A DNA stretch of 64,000 nucleotides from Cohnella phaseoli (GCF_003386235.1 NZ_QRDZ01000015.1:62001-126000); one strand, 5' to 3'; shown: positions 33,874 through 42,296, numbered from the stretch's first letter. A program made the numbers and translations. Notes: a model not told the origin generated them from the sequence alone.

Positions 33874-34830
33874 ATGGAATCATTGAAGGACGCTTTGCGC
33901 CGGCTGCCGTTCGGTCCGCAGTCGGGGCAAGGACGGGACATCGCCGAGCAGGTGCTTGCCGACCCTCTGGTGGTCGATCTGCGCAGCCGCTACCCTGAGC
34001 TTGACGACCAGGTGCTGCGGCTTAACTTGAACCGGCTATACCAGATGACTAAGGAAGCGCGCAATTGCCGGGCTTGCCCCGGACTCGAGGCTTGTCCGAA
34101 CGACATGCAGGGGCACTCCACCGGCATATCGTGCGAAAGCTTAAACGGCCGCTGGCAAATCAACGATTACAAAACGCCTTGCTCCAAATGGATCGCATTC
34201 GAGGGCCAGGAACGCATTCGCCGCAGAGTGACGAGCCTGTATTTGGACAATTCCGAGCTGGGGCAGTATTACGACGAAGAAGAGATGATGCGCTTAGACC
34301 CGAATCGCGCTGTGGCCGTAGATCAGCTTCAGGAGTATGCCGACGGCGCGGAGGAATCGGGATTGCCGAAGCGCGGCTTATATCTTCAGGGCGATTTCGG
34401 CACCGGAAAAACGTATCTCGCCGGCTATCTGCTGCATCGCTTGGCCAAAAAAGGCTTCTCCGGCGTCATCGTCTACATGCCCGACTTCGTCGAAGACGCT
34501 AAGGCGCTGATGTTCGAGCCGCAGAAGCTAAAAGAGACGGTGACGCTGATGAAAGAGGCGGATTTGCTCGTCTTCGACGACATCGGCGCGGAAAATTTGA
34601 CGCCATGGGTTCGCGACCACGTGTTGGGTGCGATACTCAACCATCGGATGAACCGCAAGCCGACCTTTTACACGTCCAATCACGCCCTTGAGGATCTTGA
34701 GAAGCATTTCAGCTTCACGCACAAGGAAGGCGAAGAGATGCACAAGGGACAACGATTGATGGACCGCATTCGTCCGTTCGTCGACATCATCCATGTTCGG
34801 GGACGCAATCATCGCGGCTCCGGGAAATGA
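33874..34830 (+). CDS. dnaI: primosomal helicase loader DnaI
   Basis: 318 residues. N-terminal helicase-binding domain with a zinc site (CRACPGLEAC plus later CESL and CSKW), then an AAA+ module: Walker A GDFGTGKTY near residue 175, Walker B LLVFDDIGAE near 232, sensor 1 TFYTSNHALEDL. It loads the replicative helicase onto DNA together with DnaB. SD GAGGAGG before ATG 33874. Partner gene dnaB is directly upstream. Confidence 0.93.
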   Translation: MESLKDALRRLPFGPQSGQGRDIAEQVLADPLVVDLRSRYPELDDQVLRLNLNRLYQMTKEARNCRACPGLEACPNDMQGHSTGISCESLNGRWQINDYKTPCSKWIAFEGQERIRRRVTSLYLDNSELGQYYDEEEMMRLDPNRAVAVDQLQEYADGAEESGLPKRGLYLQGDFGTGKTYLAGYLLHRLAKKGFSGVIVYMPDFVEDAKALMFEPQKLKETVTLMKEADLLVFDDIGAENLTPWVRDHVLGAILNHRMNRKPTFYTSNHALEDLEKHFSFTHKEGEEMHKGQRLMDRIRPFVDIIHVRGRNHRGSGK

Positions 34831-34934
34831 AAAAGAAGCTCGCGGACGGTGCTTCGGTATCGTTGGGCACCGAGCTGCCGGTGGATTTGCAGCCTTGGGA
34901 ATATCGGATTTATACGACTTCTATTCGTCAATAA
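34827..34934 (+). pseudogene. 35-codon ORF resembling the C-terminal tail of a glycoside hydrolase
   Basis: ATG 34827 overlaps the dnaI stop (ATGA). The translation ends LGTELPVDLQPWEYRIYTT..., which is like the last strand of GH13-type alpha-glucosidases (L-x-P-W-E-x-R-V-Y). No other part of such an enzyme is present, so it is probably a relic or a chance likeness; alternatively a short translated ORF coupled to dnaI. Confidence 0.3.
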
Positions 34935-34939
34935 GGTGA

Positions 34940-34992
34940 AAAGTGGCCTTTCTTTCGACGTTAAAATACGTCGGAGAGAGGCTACTTTTTTT
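34940..34992 (+). terminator. terminator after dnaI
   Basis: AAGTGGCC pairs with GGCTACTT, with inner CGACG/CGTCG stem, then a run of seven T. Confidence 0.85.
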
Positions 34993-35028
34993 CATTATGG
35001 ATTTATTAGTTTTTTTTATAGACACTTA

Positions 35029-35098
35029 TTGACAATCGACTTGTCGCCCTGTTAAGATTTCTCCAATACCAAGTAAATATATATGAATTACTTGGTAT
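35029..35098 (+). promoter_or_regulatory. sulfate operon promoter and 11-bp inverted-repeat operator
   Basis: TTGACA (35029-35034), 17-bp spacer, TTAAGA (35052-35057). ATACCAAGTAA (35066-35076) and TTACTTGGTAT (35088-35098) form a perfect 11-bp inverted repeat across an 11-bp spacer right at the transcription start. This suits a repressor; the CC-x-x-GT...ACxxGG make-up recalls Rrf2-family sites such as CymR, but that is inference. The leader 35100-35239 has two small hairpins and no recognised riboswitch. Confidence 0.65.
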
Positions 35099-35239
35099 AT
35101 GCGGATTATTAGGTAAAGGACGACTCGCAAACAGCACAAAGTTGGCGGATCTCTGGATGCCGAGATCGTTCCCGAGCGGCCGGAATGGCCATCCGGCGCG
35201 ACGGGAGCGCAAAAATGACATTGGTTGGGGTGGATAAAC

Positions 35240-36355
35240 ATGAAAACATTGAAAAATCTCCAATTCGTACTTATTGCGGCATTGATCGTAACCGTATTGA
35301 CTGCATGCGGCGCCAAAAACAATAGCGGCGAGCCGTCCAAAGCGGCATCGCCAAGTACGCCGGCCGCAAGCGGCTCGCCGAGCGCTTCGGTTCCCGCCGA
35401 GCCGTCGAAGGAAGCTCCGAAGGACATCGAGCTGCTTAACGTATCCTACGATCCGACTCGCGAGCTATATGAAGAATTCAACAAGAGCTTCGCTGAATAT
35501 TGGAAGCAGAAGACCGGGGGCAACATTACGATCAAGCAATCCCATGGCGGCTCGGGCAAGCAGGCCCGCTCGGTCATCGACGGATTGGAGGCCGACGTCG
35601 TTACGCTCGCGCTCGGCTTCGACATCGATGCGCTTGTGGAGCCGGGCTTGATCAAGTCCGATTGGCAGAAGACTTTCGAACAGAACAGCACGCCGTACAC
35701 ATCGACCATCGTTTTCCTCGTGCGCAAAGGCAATCCGAAAGGGATCAAGGACTGGGACGATCTGATCAAGGACGGCATTCAAGTCATTACCCCGAATCCG
35801 AAAACGTCGGGCGGAGCGCGCTGGAACTACTTGGCCGCATGGGGCTACGCGACGAAGACGCTTGGCTACGACGAAACGCAGACGCTCGATTTTCTGAAAA
35901 AACTGTTCAAAAACGTGCCGGTGCTGGACACGGGAGCCCGCGGATCGACGACGACATTCGTGGAGAAAGGGATTGGCGACGTGCTGCTGGCGTGGGAAAA
36001 CGAGGCGTACTTGGCTCTGAAGGAATTCGGAGACGACTACGAGATCGTGACGCCGTCGCTGAGCATTCTGGCGGAGCCTCCGGTAGCGATCGTCGACAAG
36101 AACGTCGATAAGAGAGGCACGCGCGAAGCGGCTACGGAATATCTCCAATACTTGTACACCGAGCAGGGCCAAGAGATCGCGGCGAAAAATTTCTATCGCC
36201 CTCGCCTGCAATCGGTGGCCGACAAATACAAAGACCAGTTCGGCCAGCTTAATTTGCTGACGATCGACCAGGATTTCGGCGGCTGGAACGAAGCGCAAAC
36301 GAAGCATTTCTCCGACGGAGGCACGTTCGACCAAATTTATACGCCGGGTTCCTAA
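35240..36355 (+). CDS. sulfate/thiosulfate ABC transporter substrate-binding lipoprotein
   Basis: 371 residues. Lipobox LTAC near residue 22, then a low-complexity Ser/Pro/Ala linker of about 40 residues before the binding domain. The Sbp/CysP family is recognisable from LLNVSYDPTRELYEEFN, QSHGGSGKQARSVIDGLEADVVTLAL and NPKTSGGARWNYLAAWGYA. It captures sulfate or thiosulfate outside the cell. ATG 35240 chosen; an upstream ATG at 35225 lacks an SD. Permease genes follow. Confidence 0.9.
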   Translation: MKTLKNLQFVLIAALIVTVLTACGAKNNSGEPSKAASPSTPAASGSPSASVPAEPSKEAPKDIELLNVSYDPTRELYEEFNKSFAEYWKQKTGGNITIKQSHGGSGKQARSVIDGLEADVVTLALGFDIDALVEPGLIKSDWQKTFEQNSTPYTSTIVFLVRKGNPKGIKDWDDLIKDGIQVITPNPKTSGGARWNYLAAWGYATKTLGYDETQTLDFLKKLFKNVPVLDTGARGSTTTFVEKGIGDVLLAWENEAYLALKEFGDDYEIVTPSLSILAEPPVAIVDKNVDKRGTREAATEYLQYLYTEQGQEIAAKNFYRPRLQSVADKYKDQFGQLNLLTIDQDFGGWNEAQTKHFSDGGTFDQIYTPGS

Positions 36356-36386
36356 CCAAGGGCCGGCAGGAGGTTAGCGCTTCAAC

Positions 36387-37232
36387 ATGATCCGATTAAG
36401 AAAAAACGAGCGGATATTGCCCGGATTTTCCCTTACGTTGGGCTTTACGATTCTTTATCTCAGCTTGATCGTACTGCTCCCGTTGGCGGCATTGGCGATC
36501 AAATCCGCGGATCTGTCGCTGGCGCAATGGTGGAATACCGTCTCCGATCCGCGCGTCGTCGCCTCCTACAGGTTAAGCTTAACGACCGCGTTCATCGCAG
36601 CGCTCGTCAACCTCGTGTTCGGTTTGCTGCTGGCCTGGGTACTCGTGCGCTACGAGTTCCCCGGCAAGCGCATCATAGACGGGCTGATCGATTTGCCGTT
36701 CGCGCTGCCGACGGCGGTCGCGGGCATCGCGCTTACGACCATCTATGCGCCCAAAGGCTGGATCGGCTCCTTGCTGGAGCCTCTGAGCGTCAAGGTCGCG
36801 TATACGCCAATCGGCATTACGATCGCGCTGATTTTTATCGGCATTCCCTTCGTCGTGCGAACGGTTCAGCCCGTGCTACAGGATTTGGAGGCCGATATGG
36901 AGGAAGCGGCGGTTATGCTGGGCTCGTACCGTTTCCGCATTTTCCGCAAAGTGATTTTGCCGGATTTGCTTCCTCCGCTGCTGACGGGCTTCGCTCTGGC
37001 GTTCGCGCGCGGCATCGGAGAGTACGGCTCGGTCGTGTTCATCTCCGGCAACATGCCGATGAAGACGGAGATCGCTCCGCTTCTAATCATTACGAAGCTG
37101 GAGCAATACCAGTACGCGCAAGCGGCGGCGATTGCCGTCGTGCTGCTGCTGATCTCCTTTGCTCTGCTGCTGGTCATTAATATTTTGCAAAGGTGGAGCA
37201 ATCGCCGCCTTCGCGCCGTGAAGGGGGGCTGA
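36387..37232 (+). CDS. cysT: sulfate ABC transporter permease CysT
   Basis: 281 residues, six membrane helices with the permease EAA loop (EEAAVMLGSYRFRIFRKVILPDLLPPLL). Conserved DLPFALPTAVAGIAL segment of CysT/CysU. AGGAGG lies 13 bases before ATG 36387, rather far, so translation may be modest. 4 bp before cysW. Confidence 0.9.
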   Translation: MIRLRKNERILPGFSLTLGFTILYLSLIVLLPLAALAIKSADLSLAQWWNTVSDPRVVASYRLSLTTAFIAALVNLVFGLLLAWVLVRYEFPGKRIIDGLIDLPFALPTAVAGIALTTIYAPKGWIGSLLEPLSVKVAYTPIGITIALIFIGIPFVVRTVQPVLQDLEADMEEAAVMLGSYRFRIFRKVILPDLLPPLLTGFALAFARGIGEYGSVVFISGNMPMKTEIAPLLIITKLEQYQYAQAAAIAVVLLLISFALLLVINILQRWSNRRLRAVKGG

Positions 37233-37236
37233 GCGG

Positions 37237-38100
37237 ATGGCGGGTATCGTTACGAATCCGCGGGCTGCGAAAAAACAGGCGGCTAAGCCGCATCTGTCGG
37301 AGCCGAAAGCCGTGAAGTACGCGCTAATCGGCGTTGCGCTGCTGTTCCTCGCCCTGATCGTGCTGCTGCCGATGGCGGCGGTATTGGCCGAGGCGTTCCG
37401 CAAAGGCTGGGCTGCTTATTTAAGCGCTTTGACCGACCCGGACGCGATGTCGGCTTTACGCCTAACCGTGATTACCGCGCTGATCGCCGTGCCGCTGAAT
37501 ACGATATTCGGGCTGGCGGCGGCATGGGCGATTACGAAGTTCAAGTTTCGCGGCAAAAATTTGCTCGTTACGCTGATCGACCTTCCGTTCGCCGTGTCGC
37601 CGATCGTGAGCGGTCTGATCTATGTGCTGCTGTTCGGCGCGCAGGGGTTGCTCGGGCCTTGGCTCAGCGAGCATGATATCCATATTATTTTCGCCACGCC
37701 GGGGATTGTGATCGCCACGATGTTCGTTACGTTCCCGTTCGTCGCCCGCGAGCTGATCCCGCTTATGGAGACGCAGGGAGTAACGGACGAAGAAGCGGCT
37801 GTCAGCCTCGGAGCGAAGGGCTGGCGGGTATTTTTCAAGGTAACGTTGCCGAATATCAAGTGGGGTTTGCTGTACGGTATGATCCTGTGCAATGCGAGAG
37901 CGATGGGCGAGTTCGGCGCGGTGTCGGTCGTCTCCGGACATATTCGGGGCGAGACGAATACGCTGCCGCTGCACATCGAAATTTTGTACAACGAATATCA
38001 GTTCAGCGCCGCCTTCGCCGTCGCCTCTCTGCTCATGGTGCTGGCTGTCGTCACGCTTATCGTCAAATCCATTCTGGAAAGCCGCATGAGCTCAGAATAG
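37237..38100 (+). CDS. cysW: sulfate ABC transporter permease CysW
   Basis: 287 residues, six helices, EAA loop EEAAVSLGAKGWRVFFKVTLPNIKWGLL, and the CysW-type ARAMGEFGAVSVVSGHIRGETNTLPL near 220. Partner of CysT. No ATPase (cysA) gene follows in this operon; the energy-coupling subunit must be encoded elsewhere. Confidence 0.9.
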   Translation: MAGIVTNPRAAKKQAAKPHLSEPKAVKYALIGVALLFLALIVLLPMAAVLAEAFRKGWAAYLSALTDPDAMSALRLTVITALIAVPLNTIFGLAAAWAITKFKFRGKNLLVTLIDLPFAVSPIVSGLIYVLLFGAQGLLGPWLSEHDIHIIFATPGIVIATMFVTFPFVARELIPLMETQGVTDEEAAVSLGAKGWRVFFKVTLPNIKWGLLYGMILCNARAMGEFGAVSVVSGHIRGETNTLPLHIEILYNEYQFSAAFAVASLLMVLAVVTLIVKSILESRMSSE

Positions 38101-38172
38101 CCCGCTAATGGCATCGCTCCATTTGGTTCAACTTATATTGAGCAATAGACCTAACGAAACGGAGGAACGAAA

Positions 38173-38373
38173 ATGGCTAAACCGCTGGAGGTAGACGAAC
38201 GCTGGCTGGGGCGGATCGCCGAGCAGGTGAACGGATTGGAATACGGCGAGGTGAACATCGTTGTTCATGACGGAAGAATCGTGCAGATTGAGCGCAAGGA
38301 ACGCAAGCGTTATGACGACCCCTCGCGCAGCGTGCCGAAGCAGGTGCAGAGGGAACCATACAAACAAGCTTAG
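38173..38373 (+). CDS. YezD family protein (DUF2292)
   Basis: 66 residues. The core VNGLEYGEVNIVVHDGRIVQIERKERKR is the YezD signature; basic C-terminal tail. YezD-type genes are often beside sulfate-assimilation genes, which agrees with the cysT-cysW neighbours. SD GGAGG before ATG 38173. Function unknown. Confidence 0.85.
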   Translation: MAKPLEVDERWLGRIAEQVNGLEYGEVNIVVHDGRIVQIERKERKRYDDPSRSVPKQVQREPYKQA

Positions 38374-38400
38374 CGAATTGTATAACAGTTTATAGAATGG

Positions 38401-38436
38401 CGGCGCCAAAGAATTCGTCCTGGCGTCGTCTTTTTG
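38401..38436 (+). terminator. terminator of the sulfate operon
   Basis: CGGCGCCA pairs with TGGCGTCG (one wobble) and is followed by TCTTTTT. Confidence 0.8.
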
Positions 38437-38484
38437 CGTTATAGTAAAGTAAATCCAATTCGTCGATTGGGAGGGAGTTTACAG

Positions 38485-38787
38485 CTGAGATTACGATTAT
38501 TTTGCTTGTGTATTCTGTTCCTTTCTATGCTGATAGGCTGCTCTAAGCAGCCGGAGCCGGTCGCCAATGACTATGACAGCAGCCTTTTTCCGGTGCAAGT
38601 CCAATTTAACGGCACGGTTTACCGGACGACATCCGAAACGGCGGCATGTACAGAGGAAATCGGAAAGGGATACGCATTATCGGAGGAAGGCAAGGTTTTA
38701 GAACGGATCTATTGGCGAGTGTTTCAAGAAGCCGATGGGAGAATTGCGGTAAAATCGGCAAGTACCTGTTACATTTTTACGGAATAG
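38485..38787 (+). CDS. putative lipoprotein, possible CTG start
   Basis: About 100 residues. Arg-rich N-terminus, hydrophobic core and lipobox LIGC, then a mature domain of about 80 residues with two Cys (TAACTEE, STCYIF) that could form a disulfide. Unknown function. The only SD (GGGAGGGA, 38469-38476) points to CTG 38485, nine bases on; the open frame begins at TTG 38434, inside the previous terminator, and no ATG is available near the SD. Start therefore uncertain. Confidence 0.5.
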   Translation: MRLRLFCLCILFLSMLIGCSKQPEPVANDYDSSLFPVQVQFNGTVYRTTSETAACTEEIGKGYALSEEGKVLERIYWRVFQEADGRIAVKSASTCYIFTE

Positions 38788-38842
38788 CGCATGAAGGAAT
38801 TCATCCAAGGGAACAAGGAACTTTCTTGAAAGGAGGTCACAC

Positions 38843-39439
38843 ATGGAAAATCATAATACGCCAACTTTAGAAACAGAACGATTGATATTAAGAAAATTCA
38901 CTGAAAATGACATAGAAGCCCTATTTGATATCTATAAAGATGAAGAAGTGAATACCTTTTTGCCATGGTTTCCTTTGAAATCGTTGGAAGAAGCCGAAAA
39001 GTTTTTCAAAGACAAATATATCGAAGCCTACAAGCAATCAAAAGGATATAAATATGCATTTTGCTTAAAAGCAGATAATATCCCAATAGGTTATGTAAAT
39101 GTGAGCATTGAGGAGAACCACGATTTAGGGTACGGGTTGAGAAAAGAATTTTGGCATAAAGGGATGGTAACAGAAGCATGCAGAGCTGTTGTTAAACAGG
39201 TAAAAAAAGATGGATTTCTGTATATCACGGCTACCCACGATATTAATAATCCTCGCAGTGGCGAAGTAATGAAGCAGTTAGGCATGAGCTATAAATATAC
39301 CTTTGAAGAACAATGGCAGCCTAAAGACATACGGGTTACATTCCGAATGTATCAATTAAACTTTGACGGGCAAAACGTTCGGGTGTATAAAGAATACTGG
39401 AATAAATATGCTGTTCATTTTATAGAAAGTGACATATAA
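38843..39439 (+). CDS. GNAT family N-acetyltransferase (RimJ/RimL-like)
   Basis: 198 residues. GNAT pattern: ETERLILRKFTENDIEALFDIYKDEEV at the start, YGLRKEFWHKGMVTEACRAVV as the acetyl-CoA loop (Q/R-x-x-G-x-A variant), NNPRSGEVMKQLGMSY near 150. Likely acetylates a small molecule or protein N-terminus. AAAGGAGG before ATG 38843. Composition is far more A+T rich than the surrounding genes, with AAA/GAA/ATA codons, a sign of horizontal acquisition. Confidence 0.82.
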   Translation: MENHNTPTLETERLILRKFTENDIEALFDIYKDEEVNTFLPWFPLKSLEEAEKFFKDKYIEAYKQSKGYKYAFCLKADNIPIGYVNVSIEENHDLGYGLRKEFWHKGMVTEACRAVVKQVKKDGFLYITATHDINNPRSGEVMKQLGMSYKYTFEEQWQPKDIRVTFRMYQLNFDGQNVRVYKEYWNKYAVHFIESDI

Positions 39440-39466
39440 GAGGATTGATAAGAATCTCAATACAAA

Positions 39467-39489
39467 GGGGCCGCCCGTTGGGCAGCCCC
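39467..39489. terminator. bidirectional hairpin between GNAT and YqzM-like genes
   Basis: GGGGCCGCCC and GGGCAGCCCC pair across a 3-nt loop, between converging genes; on the minus strand it is followed by TTTG. Confidence 0.65.
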
Positions 39490-39509
39490 TTGCTCGTTGT
39501 TTTCGCAAA

Positions 39510-39662
39510 TTAAGAAATGATGAATTTAACGACAACCGCGACCGTGAACACGATGAACATGAAGCCGAACATCACTCCAAAGCCCGTCGCTACGTCGAAC
39601 AGATCGTCGCGCGGCTCTTCGTTGATATGCTGGCGCGGATCGGTAACATTTGCATTTGCCAT
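39510..39662 (-). CDS. YqzM-like small membrane protein
   Basis: 50 residues: a hydrophilic N-terminus (MANANVTDPRQHINEEPRDD) and one long hydrophobic segment beginning GFGVMFGFMFIVF and ending KFIIS. This fits the short YqzM family of Bacillales. On the minus strand AGGAGG lies eight bases before ATG 39662, giving good support despite its size. Function unknown. Confidence 0.7.
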   Translation of the reverse strand: MANANVTDPRQHINEEPRDDLFDVATGFGVMFGFMFIVFTVAVVVKFIIS

Positions 39663-39796
39663 TGATAAGCCTCCTGACACGCATTCGATAGTTACAGTAT
39701 ACCCAACATCGCTTTTTGTTGTAAAGTGTTCCCCCGAACGAACGGTGACAAGTTTGCGACAACGGAAAAACGGATAAGGCGATACGGCGTGCGAAT

Positions 39797-39806
39797 GTGC
39801 TACAAT
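39797..39806 (+). promoter_or_regulatory. extended -10 promoter of uvrC
   Basis: TGC-TACAAT with TACAAT at 39801-39806. Because the ATG at 39805 lies inside this -10, it cannot be the uvrC start. Confidence 0.55.
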
Positions 39807-39849
39807 GGGAGGAACGGGTGTTCTATCCGGACATCAGAAGGAGGTACGT

Positions 39850-41883
39850 TTGTTGGACATCCTGGACGCTGCCGCAAGTCGGGACAAGGCGATGGAAAAC
39901 ATTCGCAACAAGCTGGCGCTGCTTCCCGATCAGCCCGGCTGCTATTTGATGAAAAACGAAGAAGGCAAAATTATATACGTAGGCAAGGCGAAGGTGCTGA
40001 AAAACCGCGTTCGCTCCTATTTTAACGGCAGTCATGACGGCAAGACGCAGAAGCTCGTCTCGGAAATCCGCGACTTCGAATATATCGTAACGGCCAGCAA
40101 TACGGAGTCGCTGATTTTGGAATGCAACCTGATCAAGGAGCATTTTCCCCGTTATAATGTGCTGCTGAAGGACGATAAATCGTTTCCTTACTTGAAAATC
40201 ACGAACGAGAAGCATCCGAAGCTGGAAGTCACGAGACGGGTGATCAAGGATAAAGCGAAATACTTCGGACCTTATCCGAACGCCTTCGCCGCACAAGAGA
40301 CGAAAAAGCTCCTCGATAGGATGTACCCGCTGCGCAAATGCAATACGCTTCCGGACAAAGTATGCTTGTACTATCATATGGGCCAATGTGTCGCTCCTTG
40401 CGAGTACACGATTGAGCAGAAGGTTTACGACGGCATGGTCGGGGAGATTTCCCGGTTTTTGAATGGCGGGCATACGGAAATTAAGCGCGAGCTGAAGCGC
40501 AAAATGGAGTCGGCGGCAGAGGAACTGCAATTCGAGCGGGCGAAGGAATACCGCGATCAGATTGTGGCGATCGAAGCGCTGATGGAGAAGCAGACGATCA
40601 ATATGGCGGATGCGATGGACCGGGACGTGTTCGGTTATTCGGTCGACAAAGGCTGGATGTGTGTGCAAATTCTTTATATGCGCCAAGGCAAAATGAATCA
40701 GCGCCACATGTCCGTTTTTCCGTTTTACGGGGAGGCCTACGACGACTTTCTGAGCTATGTAACCCAGTATTATAGCGACAATCCGGCGCTGCCGCGCGAG
40801 GTGCTGCTGCCTCCTCCTCCGGTCGAGGGCGAACCGACGGAAAAAGCGACCCCGATCGAGGGAGCTGCCGAAGTCAAACAAGCCTCTGTAGAAACGACAG
40901 AGGGACATGAGACAAAGGCTGGCGAATCCGCGAAGGTTGGAGAGATGAAGGCAAGCTACGGCGAGGCGGAAAAGGGAGAAGCCGCGGGGGTTGAAGAAGC
41001 GGCGGAGGCGTACGAAGCGGAAGAGGAAGGCGAAGCTGCGGAGGTCGGAGAGACGCTGCGCCGCTGGCTGAAGATCAAGGCGGCGTTCCCGCGCCGCGGC
41101 TCGAAGCGGCAGCTCGTTGCAATGGCTTGCGACAATTCCCGCGTGGCGCTGGAGGAGAAATTCCGTCTGATCGAGCGGGACGAATCGCGGACGGCCAAAG
41201 CTTCGGAAGGGCTGGCGAACTGGCTCGGCATTCCGAGCGCATCGCGCATCGAGGCGTTCGACAACTCGAACATTCAGGGCGCTTCGGCGGTGTCGGCAAT
41301 GGTTGTGTTCACGGACGGCAAGCCGGATAAAAAGGAGTATCGCAAGTACAACGTCAAGACGGTGCAGGGACCGGACGATTACGAGTCGATGCGGGAAGTT
41401 GTGCGCCGCCGTTACGAGCGCGTGCTGAAGGAAGGCTTGGCGCTGCCCGACCTGATCGTTGTCGACGGCGGCAAAGGGCACATCGCCGCGGCGCTGGACG
41501 TGCTTGTCAACGAGCTGGGGCTGGACGTTCCCGTCTGCGGTCTGGCGAAGGACGCCAAGCACCGCACCTCGCAACTGCTGGTCGGCGATCCGCCCGAGGT
41601 TGTTCCTCTGCCGCGCGACAGCCAGGAATTTTATCTGCTGCAGCGCATCCAGGACGAGGTGCACCGCTTCGCGATTACGTTTCACCGCGAGAAGCGGGCC
41701 AAATCGATGGTCGCTTCGCGGCTTGACGCGATTCCGGGTATCGGGGAGAAGCGCAGGAAGCAGCTGCTGAGCCACTTCGGCTCTCTGAAGGCGATCAAGG
41801 AAGCTTCCGTCGACGATTTCAAGGCCGTATCGATTGGCGAGGCGCTGGCGCAGCGCATTCTTGACACGCTTAATGCAGAGTGA
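39850..41883 (+). CDS. uvrC: excinuclease ABC subunit C
   Basis: 677 residues. GIY-YIG nuclease domain (LLPDQPGCYLMKNEEGKIIYVGKAK...), UVR motif (ELQFERAKEYRDQI near 235), RNase H-like C-terminal nuclease (AFDNSNIQGAS, VVDGGKGH, LAKDAKHR) and a helix-hairpin-helix tail (IPGIGEKRRKQLL). It makes both incisions in nucleotide excision repair. TTG 39850 or 39853 follows AAGGAGG; an ATG at 39892 matches the B. subtilis N-terminus but lacks an SD. About 80 extra residues (coded by 40815-41055), nearly all Glu, Ala, Gly, Lys and Thr, sit between EVLLPPPP and LRRWLKIKAAFPRRG; the family is normally about 590-600 residues. Confidence 0.93.
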   Translation: MLDILDAAASRDKAMENIRNKLALLPDQPGCYLMKNEEGKIIYVGKAKVLKNRVRSYFNGSHDGKTQKLVSEIRDFEYIVTASNTESLILECNLIKEHFPRYNVLLKDDKSFPYLKITNEKHPKLEVTRRVIKDKAKYFGPYPNAFAAQETKKLLDRMYPLRKCNTLPDKVCLYYHMGQCVAPCEYTIEQKVYDGMVGEISRFLNGGHTEIKRELKRKMESAAEELQFERAKEYRDQIVAIEALMEKQTINMADAMDRDVFGYSVDKGWMCVQILYMRQGKMNQRHMSVFPFYGEAYDDFLSYVTQYYSDNPALPREVLLPPPPVEGEPTEKATPIEGAAEVKQASVETTEGHETKAGESAKVGEMKASYGEAEKGEAAGVEEAAEAYEAEEEGEAAEVGETLRRWLKIKAAFPRRGSKRQLVAMACDNSRVALEEKFRLIERDESRTAKASEGLANWLGIPSASRIEAFDNSNIQGASAVSAMVVFTDGKPDKKEYRKYNVKTVQGPDDYESMREVVRRRYERVLKEGLALPDLIVVDGGKGHIAAALDVLVNELGLDVPVCGLAKDAKHRTSQLLVGDPPEVVPLPRDSQEFYLLQRIQDEVHRFAITFHREKRAKSMVASRLDAIPGIGEKRRKQLLSHFGSLKAIKEASVDDFKAVSIGEALAQRILDTLNAE

Positions 41884-41928
41884 GACTCTGGCTGGTTGGA
41901 CTTTATTAATCAAATATACAAGCGGAAG

Positions 41929-41963
41929 GCCGTTCCTCGGGAAAACTGGGGAACGGTTTTTTT
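41929..41963 (+). terminator. terminator after uvrC
   Basis: CCGTTCC (41930-41936) and GGAACGG (41950-41956), then seven T. Confidence 0.88.
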
Positions 41964-41997
41964 ACGGGCATCGGTTGAACAAACAGGCGGAACAATT

Positions 41998-42176
41998 TAG
42001 AACGGAAAAACCGCGCTGATTTTGTCGAAATGGTAGGATGGGCATTTTTAAAGCGGAAAAACCGTTTTAATTCCTCTGGAATAGGGGAATTGGAAAATTA
42101 AAGGGGATAACCCGCCTTAAATGGTTCCAAAATGACGCATCGGCGCAAATAGAGCGGCGTTCCCGCTTTAAATTCA
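41998..42176. repeat. about 3.5 degenerate 50-52-bp tandem units after uvrC
   Basis: Units begin TTAGAACGGAAAAACCG (41998), TTAAAGCGGAAAAACCG (42048), TTAAAGGGGATAACCCG (42098) and TAGAGCGGCGTTCCCG (42150). Same kind of array as at 60182-60367. Non-coding; no gene seen between uvrC and 42297. Confidence 0.75.
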
Positions 42177-42296
42177 CAAGTTAAACCGACGAGGCAAAAC
42201 GAGGTCGACCAAGACCTCGGTCTAGAGAAGACTGGACGAAAGACGGCGCGCAAACCCGACGCTAAACGATGGGATAAGGTTCCGAGGGAGGATAAA

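Noticed and set aside
35100..35239. Riboswitch (S-box or T-box) in the sulfate operon leader
   Set aside because: Two small hairpins are present but none of the conserved S-box or T-box sequence blocks.
39823..41913. 696-codon open frame on the minus strand
   Set aside because: Exactly opposite uvrC; no SD and an Arg/Leu/His-rich nonsense composition.
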